Assembly (NCBI RefSeq): GCF_900107455.1
Contig: NZ_FNQB01000003.1
Coordinates: forward strand, 372,001-436,000
Direction: 5' to 3'
Origin: Asanoa ishikariensis
Lineage (GTDB): Bacteria > Actinomycetota > Actinomycetes > Mycobacteriales > Micromonosporaceae
DNA: 64,000 nucleotides
Below, piece after piece: positions 44,808 through 53,783 of the stretch; the stretch's first letter is position 1; every line of letters starts with the position of its first letter. The position numbers were made by a program, and so were the translations under genes. Below the pieces are notes generated by a model. The model had not been told where the DNA came from. It searched no databases and saw only the letters and a list, made by a program, of their open reading frames with translations.

Positions 44808-46324
44808 GAGGCCACCTCCGCCCGCAGCCGCTGCGAGAGCAGGTGGAAGCCGCGGTGGACGACCAGCGCCACCCGCGACTGGGCGGGGCTGGCGCCGGCG
44901 ACCGCGAACACCCGCCAGCGGGCGGCGGCGGCCAGCGCGGCCTCGCGTAGCTCGCCGGCGCCGGCGGTCGGCAGGCTGAGGATCCACTGCGGGTCCTGCG
45001 ACAGCGCGAGCCGGGTCAGCTCCTGCTCCATCGGCGCGGGCAGCTCGACGGCGCCGCCGCTGACCTGCTGTGCGACCTCGAGCAGCCGCAGCCGGTGGTA
45101 TTCCGGGCGTTGCAGCACCCGTTCGATCGCGTCGCGCAGCACCTCCCGGTCGGGGATGGTGTCGGCGTGCCCGGCGGCCTTCTCCAGCGTGGACAGCGCC
45201 CAGCCGGCCTTGATCGCGTCGGTCCGCCACCGGAACGCGTGGTCGAGCGTGTGCCGCAGCCGGGGGAACCCGGACGCCTGGTAGAGCATCCGCACCAGGT
45301 CACCGCTGCCCAGCGTCGGGTGGGCGGCGAGCTGCGCGAGGGAGAAGCCGATCCCGTACAGGTCGAGCAGGGTCAGGAGCCGTTCGCGGTGCTCGCGCGG
45401 CACGGATGCGGGCCGGGACACGAACAGGTCGACGGACGCGAGCAGCAGCGTACGGTCGGCGAGCGGCATACCGGAGAGCACCCGCAGCGCCTCGCAGTCG
45501 GCCGCGGTCAGCCGCCCCGCCTCGGTCGTCTCAGCCAGCAGCCCGACCACCGGCACGACCCCGGAGACCACCCGGCGCAGCGCCTTGCCCTGGTCGTCGG
45601 CCAGGCGCTCGGCGACCGGCCACGGGTCGGCGGCGCCGTCGACGAGCTTGTCGGCCTTGTTGAACAGCCCCACCGAGTTGATCGGGTTGCTGGCCAGCCG
45701 CGCCGACACCGACCGGAACGCCTCCAGGGCGGCCACGTCGTCGTCCCGGACAGCCTGGGTGAACACGTACACGATGGCCTCGGCCCCGGAGATCGCCCCG
45801 GCGGAGTCGGCGTCGAGCCCTTCGTCGATCGGCGCGGTGTTGTCCTCGAAGAGGAAGCGTCGCGCGCCGGCCGAGACGGAGGCGTTGGTCGACGACAGCC
45901 CGGGCGTGTCGACCACGGTCAGGTCACGCAGGTTCGCGCTGGTCAGGGCGACATCGACATAGGCGACCTCAGCCGCGGGTACGCCGAGCCGCTGCGGGAT
46001 CATCCCGCTCTCGTCCAGCGGCAGGCTGACCCGGCTGCCGTCGCGGCGCACGACGTCGACCCGGTCGGCCGTCCCGTAGCGGAACTGAGTGACGACCCGG
46101 GTGCACTCACCGACCTCGGTCGGCGCGACCCGCCGCCCGATCAGCGCGTTGACCAGGGTCGACTTGCCGGCCTTGAGCCGACCGGCGATCGCCACCCGCA
46201 GGGGTTCGTCGAGCCGCTGCCGCACCCGCCGCACCTGGATGCGGGCGGCGTCGGAGGTGAGCCGCGGGCCAACCTCGTCGCACAGCCCGGCGACGACCTG
46301 CCGCAGCGCGATGGGTGCCGTCAC
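44804..46324 (-). CDS. dynamin-like GTPase (first of pair)
   Basis: A 506-residue GTPase with G1 AGRLKAGKSTLVNAL near residue 48, a switch Thr in GECTRVVTQFRYG, G3 VVDTPGLSS and G4 LFNKADKL, followed by a helical stalk and no clear transmembrane segment. It should assemble with the membrane-bearing partner encoded directly downstream (GTGA overlap), as DynA/DynB do. GTG start at 46324. A 15-bp palindrome lies 31 bp upstream. Role in membrane fission, septation or repair is inferred from the family. Confidence 0.84.
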   Translation of the reverse strand: MTAPIALRQVVAGLCDEVGPRLTSDAARIQVRRVRQRLDEPLRVAIAGRLKAGKSTLVNALIGRRVAPTEVGECTRVVTQFRYGTADRVDVVRRDGSRVSLPLDESGMIPQRLGVPAAEVAYVDVALTSANLRDLTVVDTPGLSSTNASVSAGARRFLFEDNTAPIDEGLDADSAGAISGAEAIVYVFTQAVRDDDVAALEAFRSVSARLASNPINSVGLFNKADKLVDGAADPWPVAERLADDQGKALRRVVSGVVPVVGLLAETTEAGRLTAADCEALRVLSGMPLADRTLLLASVDLFVSRPASVPREHRERLLTLLDLYGIGFSLAQLAAHPTLGSGDLVRMLYQASGFPRLRHTLDHAFRWRTDAIKAGWALSTLEKAAGHADTIPDREVLRDAIERVLQRPEYHRLRLLEVAQQVSGGAVELPAPMEQELTRLALSQDPQWILSLPTAGAGELREAALAAAARWRVFAVAGASPAQSRVALVVHRGFHLLSQRLRAEVAS

Positions 46325-46355
46325 GCCGGGACACTCCCCTGCAAACCGCCCTTAT

Positions 46356-46370
46356 CGGGCATGATGCCCG
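46356..46370. promoter_or_regulatory. CGGGCAT-G-ATGCCCG palindrome upstream of the dynamin operon
   Basis: Perfect 7-bp arms around one base, 31 bp before the first dynamin start. It lies in the 236-bp divergent interval (46325-46560) between the dynamin operon and the LuxR gene and may be an operator. Confidence 0.42.
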
Positions 46371-46483
46371 TGCTGGGGTCGTCAGGTCGCGGCACGTCGG
46401 CGACAATGACGGTGGCCCGGCGGGGGTGCGCGGTCATCTGGCGTGGTCCTCCTGGCTGGGTCGGCTAGACCAACACTACGAAT

Positions 46484-46502
46484 ATCCTGCCGGCGGCAGG
46501 AT
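46484..46502. promoter_or_regulatory. ATCCTGCC-GGC-GGCAGGAT palindrome upstream of the LuxR gene
   Basis: Perfect 8-bp arms around three bases, about 60 bp upstream of the LuxR-type regulator. It may be that regulator's own site or serve the divergent dynamin operon. The rest of the interval shows nothing recognisable. Confidence 0.45.
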
Positions 46503-46560
46503 CCCATGTTCGTGCCACCGGGGTACGCGTCCGCCGGCGGCCCCGAAGGTCGGAGGATGA

Positions 46561-49257
46561 GTGCCGCACGCACCGGGCACCGACGTCGCCGACCGTGCCG
46601 CCGGTGAGCCGGCCGGCACGGCGCCCGACGACGTCGTCGCGCGGGCCAGCGCCCTGCTGGCCAAACCCGGCCTGGTTGTACTGACAGGGGCGCCCGGCAC
46701 CGGCCGCAGCACGGCCCTACGAGACCTGGCGGCGGCCTTCCGCGGCCCGGTCTTCGCCGGCGGCGGCCTCTCGATGCTCCAGGACGTGCCCGCGCTGGCC
46801 CTGTCCCGCGCGGTCCGCGTCCGGCTGCCCGCCCACGACACGGCGCTGCTCGCCGAGGCGGTGCGCTCGCGGGTCCGGTCCGGGCTGCTCGTCGTCGACG
46901 ACCTCCAGTGGGCCGATCCGGCCACGGTCGCCGCCGTCGCCGCGCTGGCCGCGCACACCCGGGTCGCGGTCGCCCTGCGCACCCCGCACCGCCTGCCCGC
47001 CGCGTCGGTGGCCGCGCTGCGGTCGGCGTCCGCCGGATGGCTGGCCGTGCCGCCGCTGACCGTGGCCGCCGCCACCGACCTGGCCCGCCGCGTCGCGCCG
47101 GCCCTGGGTGACGCGGCGCTGGCCGAGGTGGTCCGCCGCGCCGGCGGGGTGCCCCTGGCCGTCACCGCACTGGCCCGGCACGCCACGACCGGGCGGCCGG
47201 CCGCTGTCGACCGCGGCCCGGAGACGACCGGTGCGCTGCCGGTCGTGGTGCCGGCGACGCCGGAGGTCGACCAGGTGGCGTACGCGGTCGCCGAGGCGCT
47301 CGCGGACCTGACCCGCCCGGCCCGCACCGCGATGGCGGCCCTCGGCCTACTCGGCCGCCCGGCCTGCCCAACCATGCTCGGCGCGGGCGTGGAAGAGCTC
47401 CGCGAGGCCGGCCTGATCATCACCGTGCCCGCCCCCGCCGCACCGCCCGCGTCCTCCGGACCCGATGTCGCGGTGTCCGCCGACGGAAGTCCGGACAACG
47501 GCGGTTCTCCCGGCACTACCGCCGGGGCGGGCGACGGCAGCTCTCCGCCGGCCGGAGCCGCCGCGCCAGAGGCCGGTGAGTTGGTCGCTCCCGCCTCGCC
47601 CTACGTTGCCGAGGTGGCGGCCGGGATGCTTGATCCTGCCTCCCGGGTCGCCCTGCACCGGCGGTTGGCTGAGCTGACCCCCGACCGCGAGGCGGCGCGA
47701 CATCTTGCCGCCGCGGGTGACGACGTCGGCGCGGCCGCGCGGGCGTTGGCCGCTGTCGCGCGGGCCGGCACCGCTGGTGAGCGGGCCGAGCTTCTGCTGC
47801 TCGCCTGCGACCTGCCGGGCGTGCGCCCCGACGACGCGACCCGGACCGCCGCCGCGGCCGCGGCCCTGGCCGCCGGACGGCCCCGCGACGCGGTGCGGGT
47901 GCTGGCGGCCGGTGGGCCGCTCGGCGTCGACGCCGCCGTGTTGCGGGCCGAGGCCCTGCTCCAGATCGGTGACCTGGCGGGGGCGCGGGCCGCGGCGGCG
48001 CCCGTACCCGACGACGCACCAGAGTTGGTGCGGTCGGCCCGGGACCGGGTCCTGCTGTTGGCTCGGCTGGCTAACGACCCCGCCGGTGCGCTCGCTGCCG
48101 CCGCCGGGCACGGTGCCGCCCCCGAGAACGCCGGGCTGCGGGCTGCGGTCGCCGCGGTGCGGGCCGCGGGGCGGGTGCCGGGCTGGGAGTACGGGCTGGC
48201 GTCCGCGGCCGAGGCCGCCGCCGCTGCCGGTGACCTGCTGTCGACCCGGTGGAGCGCCTGGCTGCTGGTGGAGACCCTGGCGGCCGACGGCCGGCTCGTC
48301 GAAGCCGCCGCCACCGCGCAGCGGGCGGCGGCCGCGTGCGCTACCGACCTCGCGTATAGCTGGCAGGCCCGGTTCCTCGCGGCCGCCCTGTGGTGCGAGG
48401 CGCTGCGCGGCGATCCGGCCGGGACCCCGGCCGACGACGTGGTGCGCCGTGCCGCCGACCTCAGCGACCGGACGGTGCCTACCCTGGCCCGGGCCTACGC
48501 GGTCGCCGCGGCCAGCCTCGTCGAGGCCGACGGTGGTCTGCTCGCACCCGCCCGGGCGCGGCTCGCCTCGGCCGCTCCCGCGCCGGCGGCCGCCGCCCTG
48601 TTGGACTGGGTCGGTCGGGAGGCCGCGTGGCTCGACGGCCAGCCCGACCGGGCCGCCGCACCGGACAGCGCCGCCGCGCCGCCGTTGGTCGACGGGCTGC
48701 GGCGGATCACCGCCCGTTGGGCCGCGTACGACGCCGGGGTTGTCGAGGAGCCGGACCCGGCGGAACTTGACGCGACGGACGTGGCGTCCGCCGGGCTGCC
48801 CGCGGTACGCGAGACCCTCGCCGCGTGGTCGGGTACGGGTGGCTTCGACCAGGCGGCGTTGGCGTGGCACGACGTGGTCGTGCGCGAGGAGGTGCGCTGC
48901 CTACTGGCGGCCGGCCTGCACGAGACGGACCCGGAACGCGCGGTGGCCGCGCTGCTGGCGGCGGAGTCCCTGGCGGAGTCGGCCGGCCTGGTGGTGCTGC
49001 TCGGCCGGGCCAGGCGGGCGTTACGCCGTCACGCGGTGCGGCGGGAGACGCGTGGGCCGCGGGCCGGGTCCGACCTGACCGAACGCGAACGCGACGTGTT
49101 GCGCTTGGTCGCCCGGGGCGAGCCGAGCCGCCGGATCGCCGGTCAGCTCGGAATCTCCGCCGAGACGGTGGAGACCCATATCCGTGCCGGGATGCGCAAG
49201 CTAGGAGCCCGCACCCGCACTGCGGCCGCCGCGATGGCGTTGGAGCAACTGCGATGA
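46561..49257 (+). CDS. large LuxR-family (LAL-type) ATPase regulator
   Basis: An 898-residue regulator. The N-terminal AAA-like ATPase has Walker A GAPGTGRST (about residue 44) and Walker B LLVVDDLQWADP (about 110). A long Ala-rich helical region, probably TPR-like, follows, and a C-terminal LuxR HTH closes the protein (LTERERDVLRLVARGEPSRRIAGQLGISAETVETHIRAGMRKLGA, about 838-882). LAL regulators often activate secondary metabolism, but the target is not evident. GTG start with GGAGG at 46552-46556. One TTA codon (49021-49023) precedes the HTH, so production of the DNA-binding part may depend on the rare Leu-tRNA. Confidence 0.84.
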   Translation: MPHAPGTDVADRAAGEPAGTAPDDVVARASALLAKPGLVVLTGAPGTGRSTALRDLAAAFRGPVFAGGGLSMLQDVPALALSRAVRVRLPAHDTALLAEAVRSRVRSGLLVVDDLQWADPATVAAVAALAAHTRVAVALRTPHRLPAASVAALRSASAGWLAVPPLTVAAATDLARRVAPALGDAALAEVVRRAGGVPLAVTALARHATTGRPAAVDRGPETTGALPVVVPATPEVDQVAYAVAEALADLTRPARTAMAALGLLGRPACPTMLGAGVEELREAGLIITVPAPAAPPASSGPDVAVSADGSPDNGGSPGTTAGAGDGSSPPAGAAAPEAGELVAPASPYVAEVAAGMLDPASRVALHRRLAELTPDREAARHLAAAGDDVGAAARALAAVARAGTAGERAELLLLACDLPGVRPDDATRTAAAAAALAAGRPRDAVRVLAAGGPLGVDAAVLRAEALLQIGDLAGARAAAAPVPDDAPELVRSARDRVLLLARLANDPAGALAAAAGHGAAPENAGLRAAVAAVRAAGRVPGWEYGLASAAEAAAAAGDLLSTRWSAWLLVETLAADGRLVEAAATAQRAAAACATDLAYSWQARFLAAALWCEALRGDPAGTPADDVVRRAADLSDRTVPTLARAYAVAAASLVEADGGLLAPARARLASAAPAPAAAALLDWVGREAAWLDGQPDRAAAPDSAAAPPLVDGLRRITARWAAYDAGVVEEPDPAELDATDVASAGLPAVRETLAAWSGTGGFDQAALAWHDVVVREEVRCLLAAGLHETDPERAVAALLAAESLAESAGLVVLLGRARRALRRHAVRRETRGPRAGSDLTERERDVLRLVARGEPSRRIAGQLGISAETVETHIRAGMRKLGARTRTAAAAMALEQLR

Positions 49258-49270
49258 CCGGGGTGGGGCC

Positions 49271-49798
49271 GTGACCGACGTTGACCAGCCCCGCTACGTG
49301 TTGCCGAGCGCCGGTGACGCGACCGCCGTGTTGCGCCGGCTGGCCCGGTCCGGCTGGACGACCCGGGAGGGCTTCGCCCTTACCGAGCAGTCCTGGGACC
49401 TCACGGGCACCCGGCTGCTGCTGTTCGGCCGTGTGCCTGACCGGGAGACCGTCCGCCTCGTCGTCCTGGCCGCGGCCCGCGGCGCCGGTGTCGTCGCGAT
49501 CACCGACGCCACCGGCGACATCGGCCGGTCTTTGCTGGCGGACCTGACCCGGCTCGGCCCGGTGCACCGCGACGCGGGTGGCGCCGACCCTGGCCCGGCC
49601 GAGTCCGGGGACCTGCTGCCCGAGCAGCGCGCCCTGCTCGACCGTCTCGCCAGCGGCGAGACCATCGCCGCCGCGGCGGCCGCCGAGTTCCTGTCGCTGC
49701 GCACCGCCAACCGGCGGATCGCGCAGGCCCGCGAGGCCCTCGGCGTCCGCACCACCCGCGAGGCCGTCCTGGCCTACCTGAGCCAGCGCGGCACCTGA
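49271..49798 (+). CDS. small LuxR-type HTH protein
   Basis: A 175-residue protein starting at GTG 49271, 13 bp after the LAL gene. The N-terminal 105 residues are an alpha/beta region (LLFGRVPDRETVRLVVLAAARGAGVVAITDATGDIGRSLLADLTRLG) without a phosphorylatable receiver Asp pocket that I can identify. The C-terminus is a helix-turn-helix (LLPEQRALLDRLASGETIAAAAAAEFLSLRTANRRIAQAREALGVRTTREAV). It probably works with the LAL regulator, perhaps as a co-regulator. Confidence 0.74.
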   Translation: MTDVDQPRYVLPSAGDATAVLRRLARSGWTTREGFALTEQSWDLTGTRLLLFGRVPDRETVRLVVLAAARGAGVVAITDATGDIGRSLLADLTRLGPVHRDAGGADPGPAESGDLLPEQRALLDRLASGETIAAAAAAEFLSLRTANRRIAQAREALGVRTTREAVLAYLSQRGT

Positions 49799-49804
49799 GC
49801 GGCC

Positions 49805-50140
49805 AAGCCAGCGCCAGACCCAGACCCGCGCGACAGACCAGCGCCAAAGCCAGGCCAGCGCAGCAGCCAGGCCCGCGCAAACGGCCGGGCCCGCGCGAAC
49901 GGCCGGGCCCGCGCGAACGGCCGGGCCCGCGCGAACGGCCGGGCCCGACCGCGAAGGCCAGTCCTGCGCGAAGGCCAGGCGCGTGCAACAGCCAGGCGCT
50001 GCAACAGCCAGGCCCGCGCGAAGGCCAAGCCCGCGCGAAGACCAGGCCCGCGCAAACGGCCAGGCCGCGGGACAGCTAGGCCCGTGCGAAAGCCATGCCT
50101 GCGGGAACGCCATGCCTGCGGGAACAGCCAAGTCCGCGCG
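49805..50140. repeat. degenerate 18-bp minisatellite
   Basis: Four adjacent 18-bp units GCGCGAACGGCCGGGCCC (49875-49946; the first has A for G at base 5) sit in a longer tract of degenerate variants such as GCGCGAAGGCCAGGC and GCAACAGCCAGGC, covering nearly all of the gap between the LuxR-type gene and the next minus-strand gene. The unit is a multiple of three, so both strands stay open, but the translations are monotonous and without a ribosome site. I treat it as non-coding repeat. It has no spacers and is not a CRISPR. Confidence 0.72.
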
Positions 50141-50149
50141 GCGGCTGGC

Positions 50150-50674
50150 TCAGGCGGTGATCAGCCGCTCGTATTCATTGCCCTCCGGTGTGAAGACCAG
50201 GATGAAGTCGTCGCCCGCTTCGGTGGCGACCCGGTGCAGGCGGGCCAGGACCTCGGCCTCGGTGGGAAGGTCAATGCCGAGCGCCGCGGCCGCCCGGTCG
50301 CGCCGCTCGCCCAGGTCGGGCAGGTCCTCGAGATATTCGGTGGCCAGCTCCTGGCTCTCCTCCGCGGTGAACGCCTGGCAGTCCCGCCACCACGGCGCGA
50401 CCAGCAGGAGTTGCAGCAGGTGCTCGAGGCCGATCGCGACCAGGGCCGCGCCGCCCTCTGAGTCGGCGTACAGCACTGGGCGTTCCTCGCCACCGTCACC
50501 GCAGAAGAAGTACGTGCCGCCGGCCCCGTCACCCGCGAAACCTTCGAGGGTCGCCCCCGATGCGAGGTGGACCTCCTCGACGTGGTCCTTGCGGTCTAGC
50601 TCGAAGTCGCCCGGCCACATCAGGAAGCTGGCGGCGTCGTCGTGGTCGGCAATGGCGGCTATCAGCGATCGCAT
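50150..50674 (-). CDS. hypothetical protein, acidic, soluble
   Basis: A 174-residue protein with no recognised domain: ASFLMWPGDFELDRKDHVEEVHLASGATLEGFAGDGAGGTYFFCGDGGEERPVLYADSEGGAALVAIGLEHLLQLLLVAPWW. The pattern of a small beta-rich half with GGTYFF, then helices, recalls SUKH/SMI1-like proteins, which include toxin-immunity proteins, but the match is weak. ATG at 50674 is preferred; an upstream ATG at 50695 is possible. It is the last gene of a minus-strand run. Confidence 0.6.
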   Translation of the reverse strand: MRSLIAAIADHDDAASFLMWPGDFELDRKDHVEEVHLASGATLEGFAGDGAGGTYFFCGDGGEERPVLYADSEGGAALVAIGLEHLLQLLLVAPWWRDCQAFTAEESQELATEYLEDLPDLGERRDRAAAALGIDLPTEAEVLARLHRVATEAGDDFILVFTPEGNEYERLITA

Positions 50675-50720
50675 GCGCCGCACCTTAGCGGCCACCTACG
50701 ACACTCACGCGCCCCGAAAC

Positions 50721-51512
50721 TCAGGTGCGGCGGCGGTAGCGGCGCGACTGGTCGGCCGGCTTGGTCGGGTCTACGAAGCGCGGCCCGTCGAGCTCGTCCT
50801 GCCGGATCGCGGCGAGGGTATCGGTCAGCCCCTCGATGACCCGCTCCGTGGCCCGCTGCGCCGCGCCGGGCACACCCGGATCGAGGTCGGACAGGTCGAT
50901 CGGTGCGCCGAAGCGGACCTTGATCGTGGGACGGCGCCAGACCGAGCGGGCCAGGCCGGCGATGACGCTGCGGAACGAGGCCACATAAGGAATCACCTCG
51001 TGCGAGCCCCACTGGGCGACCGGTACGACCGGTGCGCCGCTGGCGAACGCCAGCCGGGCCGTGCCCGTGCGGCCACGTTCGGGCCACATCGTCGGGTCGA
51101 GGCCGATGCGGCCCTCGGGGTAGACCATCACCACCGACTCGCGCACCGCGTCGACCGCGACCTGCAGCGCGTCGCCGACGTTGGCCGTGCGACGGTCGAC
51201 CCGGATGTGCCCGCTGGACCGCATCGCCCAGCCGACGATCGGCGCCCGGAACAGCCCGCCCGTGGCCATGATGCGGGGGGCGATGCGGCGGACGCGGGTG
51301 GCGGCGGTCAGCGCGATCGGGTCGAACGGGCTGATGTGGTTGGCCGCCAGGATCAGCGGCCCGTGCCGCAGCGCCTCGGGGACGTCGCCGCTGACCTCGA
51401 GCTTGGCGAGGGCGGCGACCGCCAGCCGGGCGGTCATCTGCAGGGCCAGCCAGAACCGTGGCGCCTGCCACGTGGTGGCCGGCGGCGTGCTCGACATGGT
51501 CTCTGCGTCCAT
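50721..51512 (-). CDS. 1-acyl-glycerol-3-phosphate acyltransferase-like (PlsC) protein
   Basis: A 263-residue acyltransferase. Motif I LAANHISPFDPIAL (NHx4D) lies near residue 57 and motif III VMVYPEGRIG near 125; GHIRVDRR gives motif II. A hydrophobic N-terminal helix (FWLALQMTARLAVAAL) may anchor it to the membrane. It probably esterifies a lysophospholipid or related acceptor. Starts at 51512, 51497 and 51533 are all possible; none has a good ribosome site. Confidence 0.82.
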   Translation of the reverse strand: MDAETMSSTPPATTWQAPRFWLALQMTARLAVAALAKLEVSGDVPEALRHGPLILAANHISPFDPIALTAATRVRRIAPRIMATGGLFRAPIVGWAMRSSGHIRVDRRTANVGDALQVAVDAVRESVVMVYPEGRIGLDPTMWPERGRTGTARLAFASGAPVVPVAQWGSHEVIPYVASFRSVIAGLARSVWRRPTIKVRFGAPIDLSDLDPGVPGAAQRATERVIEGLTDTLAAIRQDELDGPRFVDPTKPADQSRRYRRRT

Positions 51513-51548
51513 CAAGAATTGATCGTGCCACACCGGACGATCATGGGA

Positions 51549-52025
51549 TCAGCGGTCGAAGCTCCGCACGCCCGCGCCGGGCCGCCACAGCTCGATGACC
51601 AGCTTGTCGGCCGCCCGGGACAGCCCCGTGTAGACGACCTCGCGCAGGTCGAGGCGGAACAGGTGCATGCTGTCGGGTGAACCGTCGGCGATCACCGCCC
51701 AGAACTGGTCGAGGTCGGTGACCTGTTCGGCGACGCCGCCCAGCTTGGCCTCGCCGGGCCACGAAGCCGGGTCGTCGCCCGGGTCGACCGGCGCCGAGTG
51801 CAGCGCGAAGCGCGGGTCGTGCAGCAGGTCCTGCGCCTTGCGGGCCTGCCACATGCTGCCGAGCCAGACGTCGTCACCGGCGAAGATCGTCTCGGTGCCG
51901 CTGATCCGGGGCGCGCCGTCGCGGCGGAGGGTGGCGAGGGTCTTGTGGGTGTTGACGTCGAACGCCGCCTTGACCCGCACCGCCAGCTCCGGGGCCTCCG
52001 CCGCGAAGCGCGCCCACGTCGTCAT
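51549..52025 (-). CDS. pyridoxamine-5'-phosphate-oxidase-fold protein
   Basis: A 158-residue split-barrel protein: AFDVNTHKTLATLRRDGAPRISGTETIFAGDDVWLGSMWQARKAQDLLHDPRFALHSAP, and DLREVVYTGLS near the end. Such proteins bind FMN or F420. The ATG at 52025 follows the stop of the upstream gene after a single base (TGACATG), so translation is coupled. Confidence 0.82.
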   Translation of the reverse strand: MTTWARFAAEAPELAVRVKAAFDVNTHKTLATLRRDGAPRISGTETIFAGDDVWLGSMWQARKAQDLLHDPRFALHSAPVDPGDDPASWPGEAKLGGVAEQVTDLDQFWAVIADGSPDSMHLFRLDLREVVYTGLSRAADKLVIELWRPGAGVRSFDR

Positions 52026-52026
52026 G

Positions 52027-52764
52027 TCAGCCGACGTCGCGTAGCTCGGCCAGCCGCGCCTCGATCTCGGCGAGCTCGGCGCGTAGCTTCACGGCCTGCG
52101 TCTCGGCCTCGGCCCGCTCGGAGGCCATGATCTGCTCGACGGCCTCGTGCACGCCGGGGACGTCGACCAGGGCGACCATCTTGAGCGCCTCGGCCGGGCG
52201 GATCGTGTAGGGCTTGGCCAGGCTCTTGGTGCCCTGCGCGGCCGCGACCGTCCACTCGCCGTCGGCGTAGGCCAGCGTCACCGTCAGGCCCGCCGGCCCC
52301 TTCGGCCTGGCCGCCTTGGCGGGCCGCTTGGCCGGGCGCGTCGCCTCGGCGGTCGGCTCCTCCACCGTGGACGTGGTCACTGTGCTCTCCTCACGTGGTG
52401 CCGGGACAGAAGGTTTGGCGGGGGTGGGCGGCAACAGCCCGGGGCCCGGTGGGGCCTCGTCGACCGGTGCCACCGGCTTCGCGGCGGCCTTGGCCGCGGC
52501 CGACGAGCGGGCAGCGGCGCCGCGGGGCGCGACGGCCAGGTCGATGGGGGAGAACGGCAGCTCGTCGCGGCCGAAGCGGACCACGACGAACTCGTCGGAC
52601 GCGTCCGGGTCGGTCAGCTCGATCACCTGGCCGGTCTGGCCCTCGATCTGGCCCGCCGACGCCGTGAACACCACCTTGGGCTTGCGACCGGCGGCCAGGC
52701 CATCGCGGATCGACGACAGCTCGTCGGTGGAAAGACCGCGGACTGCGGTGCGCGCGGCGGCCAT
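52027..52764 (-). CDS. conserved actinobacterial protein of unknown function (DUF6319-like)
   Basis: A 245-residue protein with two ordered parts. Residues 1-80 (LSTDELSSIRDGLAAGRKPKVVFTASAGQIEGQTGQVIELTDPDASDEFVVVRFGRDELPFSP) look like a small beta-barrel. A disordered Ala/Pro/Lys-rich middle (about 80-160) follows. The last 80 residues contain GLTVTLAYADGEWTVAAAQGTKSLAKPYTIRPAEALKMV and a terminal coiled-coil. I believe it matches DUF6319 but cannot verify. ATG 52764 follows GAGAGGGG. First gene of a run of four on this strand. Confidence 0.62.
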   Translation of the reverse strand: MAAARTAVRGLSTDELSSIRDGLAAGRKPKVVFTASAGQIEGQTGQVIELTDPDASDEFVVVRFGRDELPFSPIDLAVAPRGAAARSSAAAKAAAKPVAPVDEAPPGPGLLPPTPAKPSVPAPREESTVTTSTVEEPTAEATRPAKRPAKAARPKGPAGLTVTLAYADGEWTVAAAQGTKSLAKPYTIRPAEALKMVALVDVPGVHEAVEQIMASERAEAETQAVKLRAELAEIEARLAELRDVG

Positions 52765-52822
52765 CAGGGAACCCCTCTCATCCGTACACCTGTTTGATTT
52801 TGTGCAGGCTCTTCATATCAGG

Positions 52823-52845
52823 CGCCTCCGACAAAACCGAAGGCG
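52823..52845 (-). terminator. hairpin after the patatin gene
   Basis: Arms CGCCTCCG and CGAAGGCG (one mismatch) around ACAAAAC, 10 bp beyond the patatin stop in the direction of transcription. No T-run follows; a moderate terminator. Confidence 0.45.
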
Positions 52846-52854
52846 GCACGCCGC

Positions 52855-53694
52855 TCAGGCCGACCAGACCGCCGTGACCCTGGCCGCCTCGGTCGCCGCC
52901 TGCGCCCGTCCGGCCCGCGCGGAGGGCGCCCGCGCCGCCGGGTCGAGCACGTTGCGCCCGATCGCCTGCCGCGCCGCCGCGTCCGGAGTCACCACGACCA
53001 CCGAAGCGCCGCCGCGGCGCAGCGTCGCGAGCTGCCGGTCGAGGCGGTGGTGCCGGCCCAGCGCGCGGGCGATGGGCGCGAGCAGCACCACCCGGTCGCA
53101 GCCGGCGGCCAGGTCGACGTTGGTGGCCGAGCGCACACCGCCGTCGACGTAGCGCCGCCCGTCGATCGTCACCGGCGGCCAGACGCCCGGCACGGCGCAG
53201 CTCGCACCGACCGCGTCGACGATGTCGACCCCAGACTCGCGGGTGAACACGGCCGTCTGGCCGCTGCCGGCGTCGACCGCCACGATCCGCAGGTCCCGTT
53301 CCGGCCAAACGGCGGCAGGCATGCGCGCCGCAATGGCCGCACGGCGACGGTCCTCCGGCATCGTCGGGGCGCGCAACGCCATCGCGCCGACCCGCGCCGC
53401 GGCGCGCTCCGGCTTCCGCGACGTCGCCGCCGCCCAGACCCACGACGCCATCGGACCCCAGCCGAGCTTGGCCGGCGTCCCGGTCTCCGGCGGGGCCAAC
53501 TGCGAGGCGTAGAGGTCCTCCACGGCGACGCCCGACGCGATGCCCGTGCCGACGAACGACCCCGCCGACGTGCCGATCACCAGGTCGGCGGCGGTGAGGT
53601 CCACGCCTGCCTCAAACAGCCCGGCCAGCATGCCGAACTCCCACGCGATCCCGGTGACCCCGCCACCGCCGCACACCAATGCCCTGCCACCCAT
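52855..53694 (-). CDS. patatin-like phospholipase
   Basis: A 279-residue patatin-fold hydrolase. ALVCGGGGVTGIAWEFGML gives the oxyanion loop, LVIGTSAGSFVG near residue 40 the nucleophile Ser in GxSxG, and YVDGGVRSATN near 185 the Asp of the catalytic dyad (DGG). It should deacylate phospholipids or other esters; no signal peptide is present. ATG 53694 with GGAGGTG upstream. It is divergent from the giant YD-repeat gene across 230 bp. Confidence 0.87.
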   Translation of the reverse strand: MGGRALVCGGGGVTGIAWEFGMLAGLFEAGVDLTAADLVIGTSAGSFVGTGIASGVAVEDLYASQLAPPETGTPAKLGWGPMASWVWAAATSRKPERAAARVGAMALRAPTMPEDRRRAAIAARMPAAVWPERDLRIVAVDAGSGQTAVFTRESGVDIVDAVGASCAVPGVWPPVTIDGRRYVDGGVRSATNVDLAAGCDRVVLLAPIARALGRHHRLDRQLATLRRGGASVVVVTPDAAARQAIGRNVLDPAARAPSARAGRAQAATEAARVTAVWSA

Positions 53695-53769
53695 GCGCAC
53701 CTCCGCCGGAAAAGTGCACCCAGCGTACGGCCCGGACATGCGGAGTCGACAATGGATGATCGCGACTAT

Positions 53770-53783
53770 CGAATGCACATTCG
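53770..53783. promoter_or_regulatory. CGAATG-CA-CATTCG palindrome
   Basis: Lies in the AT-richer divergent interval between the patatin and YD-repeat genes. Its core AATGCACATT recurs at 62750-62759, in another divergent region. TATGAT at 53873-53878 could be a -10 for the YD-repeat gene but has no good -35. The rest of 53695-53924 shows only the GGGGAGGG ribosome site at 53911-53918. Confidence 0.42.

Noticed and set aside
49875-49946. CRISPR array
   Set aside because: The units are directly adjacent without spacers and there are no cas genes.
49774-50131. A repetitive minus-strand protein with ARPFAR or GPAVRA repeats
   Set aside because: It is the translation of the 18-bp tandem repeat; no ribosome site and no non-repetitive domain supports it.
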